Shown piece after piece: positions 33,509 to 45,285 of a stretch of 64,000 nucleotides of DNA (within the stretch, counting starts at the first letter, position 1; the number at the start of each line of letters is the position of its first letter). Where the stretch lies: NCBI GenBank assembly GCA_021495925.1, contig JAKEKT010000095.1:1-64000 (forward strand), given 5' to 3'. This stretch comes from Diplodia intermedia. Its lineage: Eukaryota > Ascomycota > Dothideomycetes > Botryosphaeriales > Botryosphaeriaceae. The notes under the pieces were generated by a model. It had not been told where the DNA came from. It saw only the letters and a program-made list of their open reading frames with translations, and did not search any database. Both the position numbers and the translations under genes were made by a program.

Positions 33509-36500
33509 ATGGAGGCCGACTGGGACGAGGTGCGCAACAGCTTCCCCCAACCACCACAACGTAGCCGCCAGACGAACCCTCCCGCTCATCCCGCGCATTG
33601 CACTCTGGATTTCGCATATATACATATCCGACGAAGAACGGCAGTGCAGCATGCTAACGGGTGCTTTTGGGACATTGTAGCTCAGCCAGATACCGCTGCC
33701 CCCTCCAGGGCCGCATGCAATGCCCACGCCGGCCACGACCGTTGCCTTCGACACACACCAGGATCTGCTGTGGTCGGGGAATGACTACGTGAGTGCAACC
33801 CTCTCACCTACCACCGACGCTCCGCTCCGCCGACCTCACGCGGGGCCTGTGATACGATTCCGATTGTTACATGCTTCTACCGGGAAGACAAACCGATAAG
33901 GGACAACAAACTGATGGGGTGGCTGTGTGTTTTGCGCAGGGCCGCGTGTCTTCGTTCTTCGGTCCGGAGCTCCAGCGCTACACATCATATCGCGCGCACC
34001 CGAGCGGCGAGGGTGCGGTCAAGCAGCTGCTATTCTGCGACAAGGGCGTGCTGAGCATATCGGTGCGGAGTGTGCATCTGGCGAGCAGGCGCGGCGTGAC
34101 GCAATGGCATCTCACGTAAGGGCAGGCCCCAGAAAAACGGACACCCCCCAAGTCTCAAAGCGTAACAGGAACATGGCGGGGCTGATGGATCGGTTTTGAC
34201 ATGCAGGAACGAAGGCTTCAAGGATCTGCGGTGCATGAGCTTCACCTCCAAGGGTGTCTACGAAGTGCTGGTGGCAGGCTGCCAGGACACCATGTTCCGG
34301 ATCGATGTCGAGAAGGGGACCATTACGGCGACGCTGCCGGCGGAGAACAGCTACACGATGATGAAGAAGGGAGGCCAGTACATCTGCGCGGCCACCACCG
34401 CCGGCATGGTGCAGATCATCGATCCGTCGTCGTTCAAGGTCGTCAAGTCGTGGCAGGCGCACAAGGAATGGATCAACGACATGGACGCCAAGTCGGACTT
34501 CCTCGTTACTTGCGGCTTCTCCCGCCGCCAGATGAACAACCTCATCCTGGATCCCTTTGCGTACGTGTATGATCTGAAGACGTTGCTTCCGCTCCCGCCG
34601 ATTCCGTTCCATGTCGGAGCCGCCTTCGTTCGCATGCATCCACGCATGTCAACCACGAGTATCGTAGCGTCGCAATCCGGACAGTTGCAGGTTGTTGATC
34701 TCATGAATCCCAATACCGCCAACGTGCGGCAAGTAAACCTCTACGAGACTTACCTGACCTGCCTAGAAATGGCGCCATCGGGAGAAGCTCTGGCACTGAC
34801 GGATGCGCTGTGTTCCGTGAGGATATGGGGCTCACCCACCAAGGTTCGGTTCACGGACCAAAGCCAACCGACGGAATTCCCGGATCATGGAATCCCTCCG
34901 CCAAAGCTGGATTGGTCGATGGACACTCCCCTGAGCACCATCGGCATGCCTTACTACAGAGAGACATTGCTTTCGGTCTGGCCAAGCCATATGATCTTTG
35001 AGGTTGGCGCACCGCCACCCAAGCTCGACTCGCAAGTGTCAACCAGCCTGAAACGGGCTGAGATGGGGCAGTGGGCACCTAATCCCCGGAAGACACGCCG
35101 GAACCAGGTCCAAGCAACTCGCATGCTGGAGAAGGATAACCCGCTCAAGCCACCCAAGTTCCTTAGTGAAAAGGCAAGGGACGGCAACGCGGGTAAAGAC
35201 GGAGAGAGGAGAATGAGCGAGACGCTCGAGGCGCTTACGGACTTGATGCTCGACGGGTCAACGAAAAAGGATGTTCCGGTCATGTACCGAAACGTGGAAA
35301 TCAAGTACAGCAAGTTTGGTGTGGATGACTTTGACTTCAAGTTCGTTCGCTGCGACCCCCTCGTTTTGGGCTGATACTCACATGCCGCAGGTATTACAAC
35401 AAGACCGAGTACTCGGGTCTTGAGACGCACATTGCTAACTCCTACGCAAACCCTCTTCTTCAACTGTTCAGATTCACTCCGCTGGTGCGGAACTTGGCCC
35501 TGCATCACGCGGCCACGTCGTGCTTGTTCGAGAACTGTCTCCTTTGCGAGCTGGGCTTCCTCATCGACATGCTGGAAAAGGCTTGCGGACAGAACTGTCA
35601 AGCGACCAATTTTTTGAAGACGTTCAGTGGGCTTTCGAATGCTGCTTCTCTGGGCCTGCTGGAGGAGCACTCTCCAAACAGCTCTTTAACAATTATGATT
35701 CAATGTCTCAACCGATTCCTCTTGGATAAGCTCACGGCCGATTTCAGGCAGATGGCGCAGGGCGTTGGCCATCTGGATCACGCCTTTACGACCAACGCCG
35801 TGGCCAATATTCGATGTGCGCAATGCAATAATGAAACGAGACGCCCGGGGGCAAGTCTAGTCCATGAGCTGGTCTACCCACCGAAAAACACGATGAAGAA
35901 CCCGATGCGAGCCTCGCGGCCCACGTTCTCACAGATCCTGAAGGCCAGCGTCGAAAGGCAGGACCAGAACAGAGGCTGGTGTGACAGGTGCAAGCGGTAT
36001 CAACAGCTCGCCGCGCGGAAGACAATACAAAACATCCCTCCCATCTTGATGATCAATGCGGCCATCCACAGCCACGAGGCCAAGCAACTATGGGCAACGC
36101 CAAACTGGCTGCCCGAGAAGATCGGCATCATCGTCAACCAGGGCCAGTTCTTCTGCTACGAAGGCCAGGACCTGGAACACCACCTGCGGCGCAACTTCTA
36201 CGACATCCAGGTGTACGAGCTGATCGGCGTCGTCGCCGACATCAACAGCGGCGAGAACCAGAAGTCGCACCTGGTCTCGATGATCAACGTCGCGCCGTCG
36301 TCGCGCAACGAGGAAGAGGCGGCGGAAGGAGGCAGCGGCAAGTGGCACCTGTTCAACGACTTCCTCGTGCGGCCCGTCTCGAAGGAAGAGGCGCTGCGCT
36401 TCGAGCCGAACTGGAAGCTGCCGTCGGTGCTGACGTACGAGAGCGTCAAGGCGAGCCACCACATCGACGACTCGTGGAAGGAGAACTTGGACACCTCGTT

Positions 36501-37452
36501 GCTGTACCGCACGTGGGGCCCCGCGGGCGAGATGAGCGACAACTCGGATTTCAAACCGCTACACCCCAGCGAGCATCCCGGCCCCGGCTGGCCCGTCGCC
36601 ATCGACGCCGAGTTCGTCTCGCTGCAGCGGGAAGAAATCGAGATCAGCGCATCCGGCCAGCGCGAGACGATCCGGCCGTCGCGGCTCGGTCTGGCGCGCG
36701 TGTCGGTGCTGCGGGGCAGCGATTCCAGCACCACCAGTGGCGGCGGCGGCGGCGGCGATATCGATTCGGAGAACGGCGACGAAATCGACGACGACAACAA
36801 CAACAACAACAACAGCGACGAAGGCAAGCCCTTCATCGACGACTACATCGCCATCGCGGAGCCCATCGTCGACTACCTCACGCTCTTCTCGGGCATCTCG
36901 CCGGGCGACCTGGACCGGTCGACGTCGCGGCACGCGCTCGTGGGGCTCAAGGTGGCGTACAAGAAGCTCTGGCTGCTGCTCAACCTCGGCTGCGTCTTCG
37001 TCGGGCACGGGCTGCCCAAGGACTTCCGGACCATCAACATCCACGTGCCCAAGGCGCAGGTGGTGGACACGGTCGACCTGTACTTCATCCCCGCGCGCCA
37101 GCGCAAGCTCAGCCTGCGCTTCCTCGCGTGGGTCGTGCTCGAGGAGGACATCCAGCAGGACACGCACGACTCGGTCGAGGACGCGCGGACGGCGCTGAAG
37201 CTGTGGAAGCACTGGCGCGACGTCGAGGCCGCAGAGGGCAGGCAAGTGTGCGACGAGATGGTCAGGGACATCTACAAGAGGGGCTGGGAGGTCGGCTTCA
37301 AGGTGCCTGGGAGTGCTGGCGTCGCCGCCGCCGGTGGTGCTGGTGGTGGCGCGGCGACGCCGACACGCATGACCCCGGTTAGACCTGGGACTGGCGGGTG
37401 GAAACCGCCGCCTGGGGGCGTGAGTTTTGGGAGCCCGAGCCCGATGAAGTGA
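33509..37452 (+). CDS. PAN2: PAN2, catalytic subunit of the PAN2-PAN3 poly(A) nuclease
   Basis: Trims mRNA poly(A) tails in the cytoplasm together with PAN3. Exons 33509-33529, 33681-33788, 33940-34115, 34207-35340 and 35391-37452 give 1166 residues. The start MEADWDELSQIPLPPPGPH is typical. Then come a WD40-like propeller (YGRVSSFFGPELQRYTSYRAH, MMKKGGQYICAAT, SWQAHKEWINDMDAK), the pseudo-ubiquitin-hydrolase domain (YSGLETHIANSYANPLLQL, CLFENCLLCELGFL) and the DEDD-type exonuclease. Catalytic residues are visible: Asp885/Glu887 in AIDAEFVSLQ, Asp in GHGLPKDFRTINIHV, and His/Asp in HDSVEDARTALKLW. Inserts of Gly, Asp and Asn lie inside the exonuclease between the first and second motif, and a Gly/Pro-rich tail ends the protein. 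The first exon has only seven codons. Confidence 0.96.
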
Positions 37453-37995
37453 ATGGGGGTGAAGGGGATGATGGGTGGGGGGGTCGTGAGTTGAGTGGAG
37501 GATGCGGTGGTTTGTTGATGGTTCTTTTTCTTTGCTTTTTTTTTTCTTCTCTGCTGTTCTCTCTTCTTATTCGTGGGTAGGAAGGGGCTTTTGGGTAGCG
37601 AAACGTAACGTGTGTAGAGAGAGTGATGGTGGAAATAGACGAAATGCAAGCTCTTTTTCAAATGTCACCGCTGTGAGGATGATCCATGGATATGTTAGGG
37701 GGTTCTCAGCTACGGCTGGTAGGTGATAGGATAGGGGAATAATAGAGTACAGGAAAAAGACGTCCCAATCTCCTTCATCTTACCGCTAAGGCGGTCGTTT
37801 TGGTCAGTCATTCACCTTACGGCTCGATGAAATCTCTTCTAGATGACTAACAAGTGTAAGAGTCAGGTCCGGATAGTTAAGAGCGATTTTCCACACTCAT
37901 GCCAATACTGAACTGATCACTTCAGCCTATCTATTTCCGGTAGATGACCAACATTCCATCACTGCTTTCTTGAGAATTCAACGCCCATGCTCTCT
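37453..37995. other. Convergent intergenic region
   Basis: Separates the 3' ends of PAN2 and the M28 peptidase gene. T-runs near 37540 are present. No gene seen. Confidence 0.5.
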
Positions 37996-39665
37996 CTACA
38001 CATCATGCCCGCAAGTGCCCACATGCCGCTCACCCGCAACCTCCGTCCACGGGAAGCCGCCCAAGCTCTCGCTGGTGAACAGGCGCCTATCGAGCGAAGC
38101 AGTCGCATTCGCCGGCGTCTTCGGGATCAGATCCGTGCCGTTGATAGCCAACGTCGCGAGGACGTGAGCAGCCGCCTTTTTCCAAAGTCAGCACGCACAT
38201 CGAGAACAACAGAACATATACAGCATTTTCAGCCTTACCTTGGCATTGACCGTCAGCGTCGTCGGGTTCGCGTTGTCGTAGGTATCGCACGCCTGGTGAT
38301 AGCACGGGTCCTGGTCGACGCCGGTGCCCGTGTGCAGGCCGCCGACGGGCTTGCCCAGGGTGTCCATGAAGGGGGCGTAGTCGCTGCCGCCGGTGAAGGC
38401 GGCGGGGGTGACGTCGAGGCCGTGGCGGGCGAGGTGGTCGACGAAGAGGGCCTCGATGGCGGCGGAGCCGGGGGCGCCGGCGAGGCCGTGGGCGCCGCCG
38501 TCGCCGTCGAAGACGCCGTAGTAGCCGCGCGACACCATGTCGAAGTTGAGGTAGAGCAGGATGTCGTCGGCGGCCGCGGTGCCGTCGACGCCGGCCGCGT
38601 ACGCGCGCGACCCGACCAGCCCGTTCTCCTCGGCGCCCCACCACGCGAAGCGCACCTTGTTCTTCGTCTCGAAGCGCGACAGCGCCTTGAAGAGCTCGAG
38701 GATCAGCGCCGTGCCCGACCCGTCGTCGTTGACGCCGGCGCCCGCCTGCACCGAGTCGAGGTGCGCGCCCAGCATGACGACGTTGCGCGCGTCGCCGCCG
38801 CGCGTCTCGGCGAAGACGTTCTGCGTCAGCTGCTCCTCGATCGTCTGCGTCTGCTGGAAGTGCGCCGTGACGGCCTCGCCGGCGAGCAGCCGCGCCCGCA
38901 GCGCCCAGCCGTCGGCCTGGTTGATGAAGCCGCTGGACACGAAGCCCGCCGGGTCGGGCGCCGACAGCGTGCCGCCCGTCACCTGCGAGGGCACGTTGTT
39001 GTAGATGATGACGTTGCTGGCGCCCGCCGCCGCCGCCGGCCGGATGCGTCCCGCCAGCGTGCCGCCCGTCGGACACGTGCCGCGCTCGACGAGCACGATC
39101 TTGTCGCGCACGTCGTAGTCGGCGTAGCCTTCGACCGTGCACCCCGCGTCGCCGCTGGGGCCCAGCACGAGCGGGGCCGTGACGCCCTCGGGGGTTGTGG
39201 ATGGCGAGTACGTCAGGCCGTAGACGTAGTACGAAGTGTTGTCGACCCGGAAGGTGATGGATTCCACGCGGTTGAACAGGGCCGGGAAGTCCTGGATCCA
39301 AGTCGTGGAGGTGTCGTTATACTGTGCCAGCTGCGAAGAGATGTAGTCTACCGATGCGGCGTATCCGGGGAGGCCGAAAGCCTGGCGCGGTGTTAGCAGG
39401 CCGAGACGGGTTGGTGCTGTGCACTGAAATGCGTACTCGGTTTCCGCCATTCTCCGTTGCAATGGTGTCCAAGCTTGCGAGATTTCCCATCAACCTGATA
39501 TATGTTAAATGCATCCCTAGCCGAAGAATCTCGCATCTCATCTCACCCGTCAGTGGTAATGCCAGCCTGCAGAGCGTCGGAAGTGACCCATGGCTTAGTA
39601 GCAAGCGCAACTGGTGCCCAAGAAAGAGCAGCCCCCACAACTAAATTCCCGGTAGCAGATCTCAT
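37996..39665 (-). CDS. Secreted M28-family zinc aminopeptidase with PA domain
   Basis: Removes N-terminal residues from extracellular peptides. Reverse-strand exons 39665-39547, 39494-39437, 39381-38239 and 38175-37996 give 499 residues. The ATG at 39665 opens a signal peptide (MRSATGNLVVGAALSWAPVALA). Splicing restores the family segment GLMGNLASLDTIATENGGNR joined to AFGLPGYAASVDYI. A protease-associated (PA) domain contains APLVLGPSGDAGC and YDVRDKIVLVERGTCP. Two-zinc ligands: LGAHLDSV (His), VNDDGSG (Asp), WWGAEENG (Glu pair), NFDMVS (Asp) and DPCYHQACD (His). The last exon restores AAHVLATLAINGT. An alternative acceptor for the last exon is possible, but the chosen one keeps the frame and gives the conserved strand. 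Confidence 0.92.
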
Positions 39666-39880
39666 GGTAGTAAAGAAACTCCGGGAGTGAAATGCTGGTG
39701 TGGAGAGCTGCGAACGGCGGAAAGCCCGTATATAAGCATTGGCCGTTGCGGGCAAGCTCCCCGGTGGTTATCTTTCGCCATCTGAGAGCCAAGGATCTGG
39801 TCAAGGTACAGACGGTTCCACGGCCTTGGTAATCAGGTGAAATAGACGAGAACGACAGGTCGAAGAGGGTTAATTAGTAG

Positions 39881-40207
39881 CTAAGGAGGAATGTTTGCAG
39901 TGAAGTCTTGCCACCTTCCTCTTACGGTATAACCGCATCTTGGCTTCGGAGTTTGCATAGCGTCCGCCAAGCAATAATACGGGCAAGGCTTTTCAACTCC
40001 GACGGAAAGACGTTGAAGGCAATAGTTGCAGAATCCTCGTGGTGCAGGACGTGCCGTTCGAGGGCATTGAGGGTTGAATTCGTAGCATCCTTCTGCTGCA
40101 TGCAAGGCGCAGACACTGACAATTATGAGGGGCAGAATCGATGCTGTGGTTGTAGCGAAGATCTGTCCAGCTTGACTTTGTTGCTTTCCGGAAAACGAGA
40201 AAGCCAT
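39881..40207 (-). CDS. Small cysteine-rich protein candidate with hydrophobic N-terminus
   Basis: A 108-residue frame begins with MAFSFSGKQQSQ, followed by a hydrophobic stretch (ATTTASILPLIIVSVCALH) that could be a signal peptide or anchor. About eight cysteines are packed into the remaining 68 residues (EGCYEFNPQCPR, GFCNYCLQRL, KPCPYYCLAD, KPRCGY). Small, cysteine-rich secreted proteins of this type are common in fungi and include effectors, but I do not recognise the family. The longer version beginning at 40258 would use a GTG. No introns are needed. The frame may be chance, and there is no supporting homology visible. Confidence 0.4.
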   Translation of the reverse strand: MAFSFSGKQQSQAGQIFATTTASILPLIIVSVCALHAAEGCYEFNPQCPRTARPAPRGFCNYCLQRLSVGVEKPCPYYCLADAMQTPKPRCGYTVRGRWQDFTANIPP

Positions 40208-41031
40208 TGAAGATGGTGATGAGGGATTCGTATCATTTTGATGCAATTGCGGAGTCACTTCTTCCGAAAGTGAAACTTGCGCTGCACCTCCCAGAACATG
40301 CTCTTGCCTGCGCCGCCACGCTCATCCCACTCTACCAGCACAAGCACAATTGCAACGACAGCCGCCGATATAATTAGCGCTGTCTGATAGATGTACGAAT
40401 TGCAGAGTCAGAAGCTGCGTTGGCTCCTGTTTTTATACATTAATTTATGGTAGCTTGTGGTATATAAATGCTTACGCCATCCTGGAAACAAGAAAGAGTT
40501 ATCAGCCAGCCTCTCTGTCAGTGGCGACGATAGGGCACATTAGGTCGCCAAAGACTGAGCCTTCCCACATTTGTCTCACAGAGATGTTACACCTTTCTCT
40601 AAGGAGCTCGAAGATGTACCTCCATCTAACATCATGTGGTAGGCGCAAGCCTTCTTCTTGTCGCCGTTTTCCCGGTCCATGTCCCCCTCCTATGATTTGG
40701 TGTCTCCCTCATCGCTTTTGGAACTGTTCGAAGGCTGATCTGTCTCCATTTCCGTTTGGAAAACAAAGCTTCTCTTTCTCAAAGGCATTTCCCTGCTGGA
40801 TTTGCAGACCGTTCTTCCGGGACTTTGATGGACGACAGTGGTGATGCATGGTGTCGTTGCACTGGAAGGCAGTCTCACCACCGTCGGTCCCGCCTGTTGT
40901 AACCGGTACAACATGTCGCGCAGTGCCGGATGGCGATGCCTTTAACGTCCTCCACCGGAATTCTTTTCCTTGCCTAGAACCAATACTCTTCCGCTCCAAT
41001 ACAGGAAAGATTTCTTCGACACGCACACTCA
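40208..41031. other. Intergenic, with a membrane-helix-coding reverse-strand fragment
   Basis: On the reverse strand a frame ending in TGA at 40255 reads TALIISAAVVAIVLVLVEWDE and then a basic tail (SMFWEVQRKFHFRKK). It looks like the C-terminal membrane anchor of a protein. A possible acceptor (CTATCAG) lies just before it at about 40385. I could not connect it to convincing upstream exons. The rest shows no recognised gene. Confidence 0.3.
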
Positions 41032-42480
41032 TCAGGCGGGAAGACAGCCCCCCTTTTCCGACTGCTTCAACACGGCCGCAATCCTCTTCCCCATCTCGAC
41101 GCCCTCCTCGATCCACGCCCAGCACGGCTGGTCCCGGAGGTCGTCATCATTGCAGCTCCCCGTCTCGATGAAGTCCAGCAGCGCCGACTCCCACTCCCTG
41201 CGCTGCGGGCCGTCCTCGAAGAAGTGATTGACCCACTGCAACCGCCTGCCCACCGTATCGGGATTCAGATAGACGAGCGCGCCCAGCATGGCCTTGCGCG
41301 ACGAGAAGACGGCGCGCACGCGGCGCATGCGCACGTTGCACGAGTACTTGAGCCAGTCCTCGACGCCGTGCGCGGGCGAGTACAGGCAAAAGTCACTGCC
41401 AACGCCGCCGCCGCCGCCCGTGGCCAGCGCGCACCAGAAGACCCAGAAGGCGACGACGAAGGCGTTCCAGTCGCGCTTGACGCACGCGACGAGCGCCAGC
41501 ACCCACTGGCCGAGCACGAAGGCGCGCAGCGCCAGCCGCACCGGCCGCGACAGGCCCGGCAGCAGCCCTTCGGCCTCGCGGCGCAGCGGCCGCCGCAGCA
41601 GCCCGTCGAGCGCGGCGCTGGCGCCGTAGAAGCCCCACCACTCGGACGAGTTGAGCGAGTCGGCGGCGAGGACGAGCCGGGAGAATGGTCCTCCCCCTCC
41701 TCCTCCTCCCCCTCCCCCTGTTCCCGATCCTCCTCCTCGAGAAGGAGAATGGGAGGAGTGAGACGGAGACGAGGTCGAGAGGCCCCGCGGCTCGCCGCCG
41801 TTGGTCAGCACGGCCAGCACGCCGCTCAATGGCATGAGCAGCAGGTACACGGCGCCGACGTACAGCCCGGCCAGGAAGGCGAGGCAGGTCAGCGCGACCC
41901 AGAGCAGCCAGCCCAGCATCGACGCGAAGCAGTAGCGCATCGACGCCTGCCGGTGCCCGAACAGCGCCCGGTGCACGCGCGAGCTGGCCGACGACGCCGC
42001 GGCCGGGTAGACGTGCACGAAGTCCAGCTTTTGCGTGCCCGCCGCGTCGTCCGCCTCCGCCGCCGCCGCCGCCGATGCGTTGATGATGCCGTCGAGGTCG
42101 AGCAGCAGCGTCCGGCTGGGGTTCGGCACCGTCTTGGCCACGCGCAGGCTCGAGGCGCAGAGGCGCACCGTCGTCGGCGCGTTGCTCTGGTAGCAGTCGC
42201 CGTGGCGGCCGTCGATGCAGTGCAGCGGCGCGTGGCCGGGGCTGGTGGCGCGGTCGAGGTGGCAGGCGGCGGACGTGTCCTCGGCGGAGAGCAGGAGCCG
42301 CGCATCCTTTGGGGTGATGGGCCAGTTCCAGAGCGGCGTGAGTCCGTTCAGTTGGAAGGCGTGCAGCTTCAGCGAGGCGTCGACGAACTCGACGAAGACG
42401 GCGAGGGGCAGGATGTGGGCCAGCTGCTGGACCCATTCGGGAAACTGTGGCAACGTGATCGGAGGCGAGGACGAATGCAT
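41032..42480 (-). CDS. Unidentified fungal integral membrane protein
   Basis: An intronless reverse-strand frame of 482 codons from the ATG at 42480. A longer frame to 42690 would need a non-ATG start and its extra N-terminus looks like non-coding sequence. Probable membrane segments are near the N-terminus (LAHILPLAVFVEFVDASL), the middle (MLGWLLWVALTCLAFLAGLYV, GAVYLLLMPLSGVLAVL) and later (LALRAFVLGQWVLALVACV, FVVAFWVFWCALA). The soluble middle contains RTLLLDLDGIINAS, and a Gly run (SGTGGGGGGGGGG) lies in a loop. The C-terminal part is polar (YLNPDTVGRRLQWVNHFFEDG) and ends in a helical segment with CWAWIEEGVEMGKRI. I do not recognise the family and assign no function. Conservation of the C-terminal half suggests a real gene. 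Confidence 0.7.
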   Translation of the reverse strand: MHSSSPPITLPQFPEWVQQLAHILPLAVFVEFVDASLKLHAFQLNGLTPLWNWPITPKDARLLLSAEDTSAACHLDRATSPGHAPLHCIDGRHGDCYQSNAPTTVRLCASSLRVAKTVPNPSRTLLLDLDGIINASAAAAAEADDAAGTQKLDFVHVYPAAASSASSRVHRALFGHRQASMRYCFASMLGWLLWVALTCLAFLAGLYVGAVYLLLMPLSGVLAVLTNGGEPRGLSTSSPSHSSHSPSRGGGSGTGGGGGGGGGGPFSRLVLAADSLNSSEWWGFYGASAALDGLLRRPLRREAEGLLPGLSRPVRLALRAFVLGQWVLALVACVKRDWNAFVVAFWVFWCALATGGGGGVGSDFCLYSPAHGVEDWLKYSCNVRMRRVRAVFSSRKAMLGALVYLNPDTVGRRLQWVNHFFEDGPQRREWESALLDFIETGSCNDDDLRDQPCWAWIEEGVEMGKRIAAVLKQSEKGGCLPA

Positions 42481-43271
42481 AACTGGGCAGTATGAGTGTC
42501 TGGATACATGAGCTGCAGGGAGAATTGTGCGCAGAGACGGGCTGGGGGGACGGAGATATGGTTGTCCCTCACCGTCTACCGCCTCCAGTATACCCGTTGG
42601 ACAGCGAAGGCTGCATGGGGACCCACGTCTGTGCCCACGCCGTTTTGTATTGGTGTCTCCTTCTGACGTGTCTTCCTGAACGTCGATCATGGACCCTTCG
42701 CTTAGCCCTTCTCGGACCTTTGAGGCCCACAGACTGAGCCAGATCCTACACCAGACTTACGCAGATACTCTTCCTCCATGAGCAGAGATCCGCTGATAGA
42801 CGCGAGGTTAGAATCGTACAAACATATCCAGGTAAAGTTTAGCTACTCACGGAAATTGAGCATAATATTTCTGCGAAGCAGATGTTGGAAGACTTAACAC
42901 TTTGCAACCTGCGGTGAAAGCACCACAATTAGTTCAAACCTCGGGCTGATAGATCTCTCTCAACGCAGTGGTAAATTCTTACCTTTTCAGAGGCTTCCGG
43001 TAGTCAAAATGAAAAGAGACCAATCCGTAGATGTCTTCAGTTGTCGTTACGGTGTTATCTTACCTGACCATGTACGGGACACGTTTGCGTCAGTGGCTGA
43101 GCAGAGGGCTTTTTTCATCTACTGGGCTTCTCTAGTCATCCCTACATCGGGTAGTAGATGACTGGGGCTCAGCTCTACTTCCCTACCCCAGCATACTTTA
43201 TTGATTTCGCTTTCGGGAAGATGTTTGTAGGGACGTTGTTTTACTCGTAGTTGGAAGAGTGAATCTTCTTG
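42481..43271. other. Intergenic region
   Basis: Upstream flank of the membrane-protein gene and downstream flank of the WW/FF gene. No gene or repeat recognised. Confidence 0.5.
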
Positions 43272-45045
43272 CTACTCGGCTTTTTCGCCCTCTTTCTCAC
43301 CACCCTTCTCTTCTAGGTCGCCCAACTGTGCCCTCAATCCCTCCTTGCCGACCTTCATGGCCCTTCTCAGTTCCTCCTCCTCCTCCCTGAGCCTGCCCCT
43401 TCCATAAGCCAGATCCTTCTGTTGTCTCCTCTTCTCTTCCTGCACCCTCCGCTCACGGTCCGCCAACGCCTTCTCTCTCCTTTCGCGGTCCTGCCTCTTT
43501 CGCTCTGCCTCTTCCAGCTCCTCTGAGGACTGATTAGAAGCCTCCGGCGCCGGAGGCAACGTGGAAATGTACGCTTCAACCATAGGATCCCGTACCGAGA
43601 CTGGCAAAGAGATAAAACGCAGATCGCGCAGGAGCACCGACGGCAAAGTGGCCAGCGATGTCGAGCGATTAAGCTGTGTGACAGGCAGGGATTTGAGTAA
43701 GCTCGACAAATCAGACTTCCGTGTGCTCTCGGGAAGCTTAAGGCGACTGATGTGTTCGCGGTACCACTTTTCCCTGTCTTTGTCGAGCAGTTTCGGGTTC
43801 TTCATCTCGACCTCTTTTTTGTATTTGCGGCGGAATTCAGGCCAGTAGAGCTTTGGCGTTGCGTACTTGTGTAGGAATGCGAGATAGGGGATCGAGGGGT
43901 CCTCTTTTGCCGCCTTCTCGCGCTGTTCCTTCAGTGCGTGCGCTTTATCGCGTGACCATTCCTCCCAGGTCTCCTTCCGGGCCTTCATGGTGGTAAGAGC
44001 AGTGTATCGGTCATCGTCAATAATGCGACCTTCTTCGAGGATCTTGTCCCAGGTGGAGAAAGGATTGCAGTTGTGGTCGTCCAGAAGATCCCTGAACAGA
44101 GCCTTGGCATCGTCCTCAGTCAAGGGCAAGCCTTCTGCGCCCTCGGGCAGATCCTCGTCAAAATCGCCATACTCGCCCGGATCCAGACCGTAATCTTCAC
44201 CCATGGCCTGAAGTTGCCATGCGATGTCGTCCTCGTCGAATTCAACGCCCTCTTCACCCTCTTCTCCAGTCTTCTGCCGCTTCGAGGGTCCATCCTCCTC
44301 CTCAGCCTCTTCATCATCAGTGACCTCAACCTCTTCGTACTCCTCGCTGTCGTAGTCCTTGGCTGCCGGTGCAGGCGCGACCGAAGGCCGTCCACCACCT
44401 CCCTCACGCTCATCCGCCGCCGCTAGTTCGGCAGCCGCAGCCTGCTCGTCCTCGACATCGCTCGGCTCGCCACGCTCCTTCCGCTCCTTCTTCTCCCGCT
44501 CATTGCGGTCGAACTCCACAACGCCTTTCATCACATCCGACGGGAATTTCCACAAACTCTCCTTCGTCTCCGGGTTGTGCACGAACCGCCGGCCCAGCTT
44601 CGTCTTGACGAGCACCCACGGCGCACAGCCCGGAAGGGCATGTTTGTGCTTGGGTCGGTCCTCGGGCTGGTGGCGACGACGGTCCTGATAGCCATGGCCG
44701 CCGCGGAAGCCGCCTCGGCCGCCATGGTGCGGGACGGGGAACTGCTGCTGGTATTGCGCAGGGATGCCGGCTTGGTATGGGGCGCCGGGAAAGGCATTCT
44801 GGCCGTAAGGCTGGTGAACGGGGGGCTGCGGCTGAACAGGCTCGGGCAGGGCGACGGGACGCTGATAGGTCGACTTCTTGGTCTCGGCGTTGTAGTAGTA
44901 GGTGTGCCCTGCGACGGGTGTTAGCTGTGCAGAAGCATGGAGGATGCAATTGCGGACCTGTGGGAGCCTTGTGCTCGGTCCAGCCCGGAAGCAAGGGCGG
45001 CGGGGCAGGAGCCGCGGGAGCGGGCTTGTAGGTGGATTTCAGCAT
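43272..45045 (-). CDS. WW/FF-domain nuclear protein, Urn1/TCERG1-like
   Basis: Likely spliceosome- or transcription-associated scaffold. Reverse-strand exons 45045-44958 and 44908-43272 give 574 residues. The first WW domain is split by the 49-base intron: LLPGWTEHKAPTG joins to HTYYYNAETKKSTYQRP. A Pro/Gln/Gly-rich linker follows, with RGG-like HHGGRGGFRGGHGY. A second WW-like unit reads PWVLVKTKLGRRFVHNPETKESLWKFP. An acidic region (DSEEYEEVEVTDDEEAEEEDG) precedes an FF domain (LTEDDAKALFRDLLDDHNCN, FSTWDKILEEGRIIDDDRY) and a second helical FF-like part. The C-terminus is a highly charged Arg/Glu coiled coil. Yeast Urn1 has one WW and one FF domain, and metazoan TCERG1 has three WW and six FF, so this protein is closest to the short fungal form. 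Confidence 0.88.
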
Positions 45046-45285
45046 GGCGCGCAGGGCGTGTTGAGTGGAGGTGGTGGGCGGAAAGTTGGTCGCAGGCGAT
45101 GATGCTTTCGGTCTTGGCGCGGCGGGCGCTGGATCTACGCGTCGGAGCTTGCCTGGAGCTCACCCATCACCACAACCACCATCCACCGACAACTCCTCGT
45201 CCTCCCGCCACGCCCTCATCCGCCGCCGCTCCATCCATTCCTCCACCGCCGCTTGTCGTCCAAATCCGCATAGCCGCCGCTCAAC
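45046..45285. promoter_or_regulatory. Bidirectional promoter between the WW/FF and proteasome alpha-3 genes
   Basis: Only 240 bases separate the two start codons, so both transcripts must start within this GC-rich segment. No proteasome-associated control element of the yeast type (GGTGGCAAA) is seen. Confidence 0.65.

Noticed and set aside
37987..39396. Forward frame of 469 codons opposite the M28 peptidase
   Set aside because: Antisense shadow of the GC-rich peptidase exon. The product is Arg/Val/Gly-rich with no family signature.
41224..42495. Forward frame of 423 codons opposite the membrane-protein gene
   Set aside because: Arg/Gln/Gly-rich antisense shadow. The reverse-strand frame has membrane helices and better codon use.
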